Source: a virus. Taken from it: a DNA stretch of 48,467 nucleotides. Under the pieces are notes generated by a model. The model did no database searches. It worked only from the letters and a program-made list of their open reading frames with translations, and was not told the origin of the DNA. Shown here in pieces: positions 47,496-48,467 of the stretch. How positions within the stretch are numbered: the first letter of the stretch is position 1; each line of letters opens with the position of its first letter. The stretch spans positions 1-48,467 of IMG/VR virus record IMGVR_UViG_3300034283_001363, one strand, 5' to 3'. Made by a program: the position numbers and the translations under genes.

Positions 47496-47933
47496 TCAAA
47501 TTTCGCTTGGTAAATTGTAAAGTTCCTTGTCCGAATTACGAACGTAGAATCTTTTTTCGTTGATGATAATAGCCGAGTAGCTGTTGAAACTTGCCTTTTG
47601 GCTTCCTACAAGGTCGCAAAGTTCATCGTATGAGATAACTTTTATCCGTTTATCGAAGCTTAAGAAGTTGGCTAGTGTTGGCGTTGGGTACTGGCAGTTG
47701 TCTATGACGTGATTAACGGCGTCTGTCAGCCTTTCATCTGTAAAGCCTTTATCTTTCACCCTTTCAATCAATATCTGATAAAATTCAGGCGTTATTGACG
47801 GAAAAGACTTTTTAATCTTAGCCACACTTGTGGCAATTGCCTGCTGTGATAACTCTCCAGAATAAACACTTAGTGTTGTTTCATCATTAGCCTTCTGTAG
47901 CAAATGAGTTTGAGACGATTGTTGCAAGCTCAT
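47496..47933 (-). CDS. Helicase-loader-like protein candidate (about 145 aa)
   Basis: Start uncertain: ATG 47933 (MSLQQSSQTHLL) overlaps the upstream gene by 47 bp, whereas a longer reading from 47987 overlaps by 101 bp. The segment SITPEFYQILIERVKDKGFTDERLTDAVNHVIDNCQYPTPTLANFLSFDKRIK resembles SPP1 G39P-type helicase loaders. If right, it would load the host replicative helicase. It lies between the DUF6291-like and DUF4406-type genes. Confidence 0.5.
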   Translation of the reverse strand: MSLQQSSQTHLLQKANDETTLSVYSGELSQQAIATSVAKIKKSFPSITPEFYQILIERVKDKGFTDERLTDAVNHVIDNCQYPTPTLANFLSFDKRIKVISYDELCDLVGSQKASFNSYSAIIINEKRFYVRNSDKELYNLPSEI

Positions 47934-48467
47934 CCCATGTAGTTCCCTCTTTATGAGGTGCCCTATTTGTTGTGGTTGTTTTTCCATGTGCTATTTCTAA
48001 TTTTAGTTTATCCATTTTTTCACGCAATTTTTGCGTACTTAATATGTTTTTTTTCCAAAACTCATTGGTTTGAAGCAAATTATAAACTTCTCTTAACGAA
48101 CTGATTGAATAACCGTCATTTTCAATCATTAGCCTAATATCATCTAAACATGTGCCTTTGGCATTATCTACATGAATAGTTGAAGCCCCCGCCCCCCTGA
48201 GGTTTTTCCGAAATAAATCATTAAAGCATAAAGCAACCTCATAATAATCTTTGTTTAGTAGCGGGAAGTCCGAAATTTTAATTTCGGATAAAAGCATTTT
48301 CTTATAATTCTTTGCTTTCTCTATATCATTACTATTACTGTTACTATTACTGTTACTATTACTGTTACTATTACTGTTACTATTACTGTTACTATTACTG
48401 TTACTATTACTGCTTCGTTTGCTTCGTTTTGCTTCGTTTTGCTTAACAAATGAAGCATTTGCTTCGT
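47887..48467 (-). CDS. DUF6291-like replication-region protein, C-terminal part (crosses contig junction)
   Basis: Continuation of the gene beginning at 419. After the Ser-Asn repeat the frame reads DIEKAKNYKKMLLSEIKISDFPLLN, then DYYEVALCFNDLFRKNLRGAGASTIHVDN and DIRLMIENDGYSISSLREVYNLLQTNEFWKKNIL, ending FATEG at 47887. The second half is a compact helical domain similar to C-terminal regions of phage replisome-organiser-type proteins. Bases 48341-48467 duplicate 1-127, so this entry includes the overlap. Confidence 0.7.
   Translation of the reverse strand, partial: EANASFVKQNEAKRSKRSSNSNSNSNSNSNSNSNSNSNSNSNSNSNDIEKAKNYKKMLLSEIKISDFPLLNKDYYEVALCFNDLFRKNLRGAGASTIHVDNAKGTCLDDIRLMIENDGYSISSLREVYNLLQTNEFWKKNILSTQKLREKMDKLKLEIAHGKTTTTNRAPHKEGTTWDELATIVSNSFATEG
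48329..48412. repeat. 12-bp tandem repeat (in-frame minisatellite), right copy
   Basis: Seven perfect copies of TTACTATTACTG, encoding 28 residues of Ser-Asn in the DUF6291-like protein on the minus strand. Perfect copies with a multiple-of-three period suggest expansion and contraction by slippage. Copy number could also be affected by the assembly join in this region. Confidence 0.85.
48341..48467. repeat. Right copy of 127-bp terminal overlap
   Basis: Identical to bases 1-127. See the left copy for why this is read as an assembly overlap of a circular molecule. Confidence 0.85.

Overview
This window looks like the complete genome of a temperate tailed phage (siphovirus-type) of an anaerobic Bacteroidales host. 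The evidence for the host group is the gene families present (RecT of the Bacteroidetes type, a CTnDOT-like integrase with an Arm domain, a DUF6291-type protein, GH108 endolysin, FISUMP and LRR surface proteins, DUF4942 methyltransferase), the low G+C content, the scarcity of Shine-Dalgarno sequences, and several matches to the Bacteroides -7 promoter element TAnnTTTG. The first 127 bases are repeated exactly as the last 127 bases (48341-48467). One gene reads straight through that junction, so the contig is circular or circularly closed, with a unique length of about 48,340 bp.

Layout. Leftward early/lysogeny block (about 0.4-6.7 kb): small HTH proteins, a clamp-like protein, an MBL-fold nuclease, RecT, an SbcC-like ATPase, an excisionase-like protein and a LuxR-type HTH. 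A divergent control region at 6.66-6.81 kb separates this from two rightward repressor-like genes (6.8-7.6 kb). Next come two unusual tRNA genes, the integrase, a GIY-YIG nuclease that carries an integrase-like Arm domain, and a gap (10.03-10.42 kb) holding terminators and a tRNA-derived putative attP. The leftward late block runs through the lysis genes (spanin-like, two holin-like, endolysin; 10.4-12.2 kb), tail tip and fibres (12.3-19.0 kb), tape measure, frameshifted tail chaperone, tail tube, connectors, capsid, decoration protein and scaffold (19.0-28.5 kb).

A rightward cargo island (28.7-35.6 kb) then interrupts the structural operon. It carries many small genes, a truncated RadC, a DUF4942 methyltransferase, a surface-type lipoprotein, a MazG-like protein and an ASCH-like protein. 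Leftward genes resume with MuF fused to an ADP-ribosyltransferase-like domain, an LRR/PKD-like surface protein, portal, terminases, an AdoMet-decarboxylase-like protein, a ParB-methyltransferase, a C5-cytosine methyltransferase, a RuvC-like resolvase, a DUF4406/DnaA-like fusion, a possible helicase loader and the DUF6291-like gene that crosses the circle junction.

How it may work together. The phage encodes no recognisable polymerase or replicative helicase, so it probably borrows the host replisome through loader-type proteins and recombines with RecT plus nuclease. The most notable regulatory signal is a 15-bp palindrome, GTATCACnGTGATAC and variants, found about twelve times at gene boundaries all round the genome, several times overlapping -7 promoter elements. 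It suggests one DNA-binding protein co-ordinating or silencing the early, late and cargo operons.
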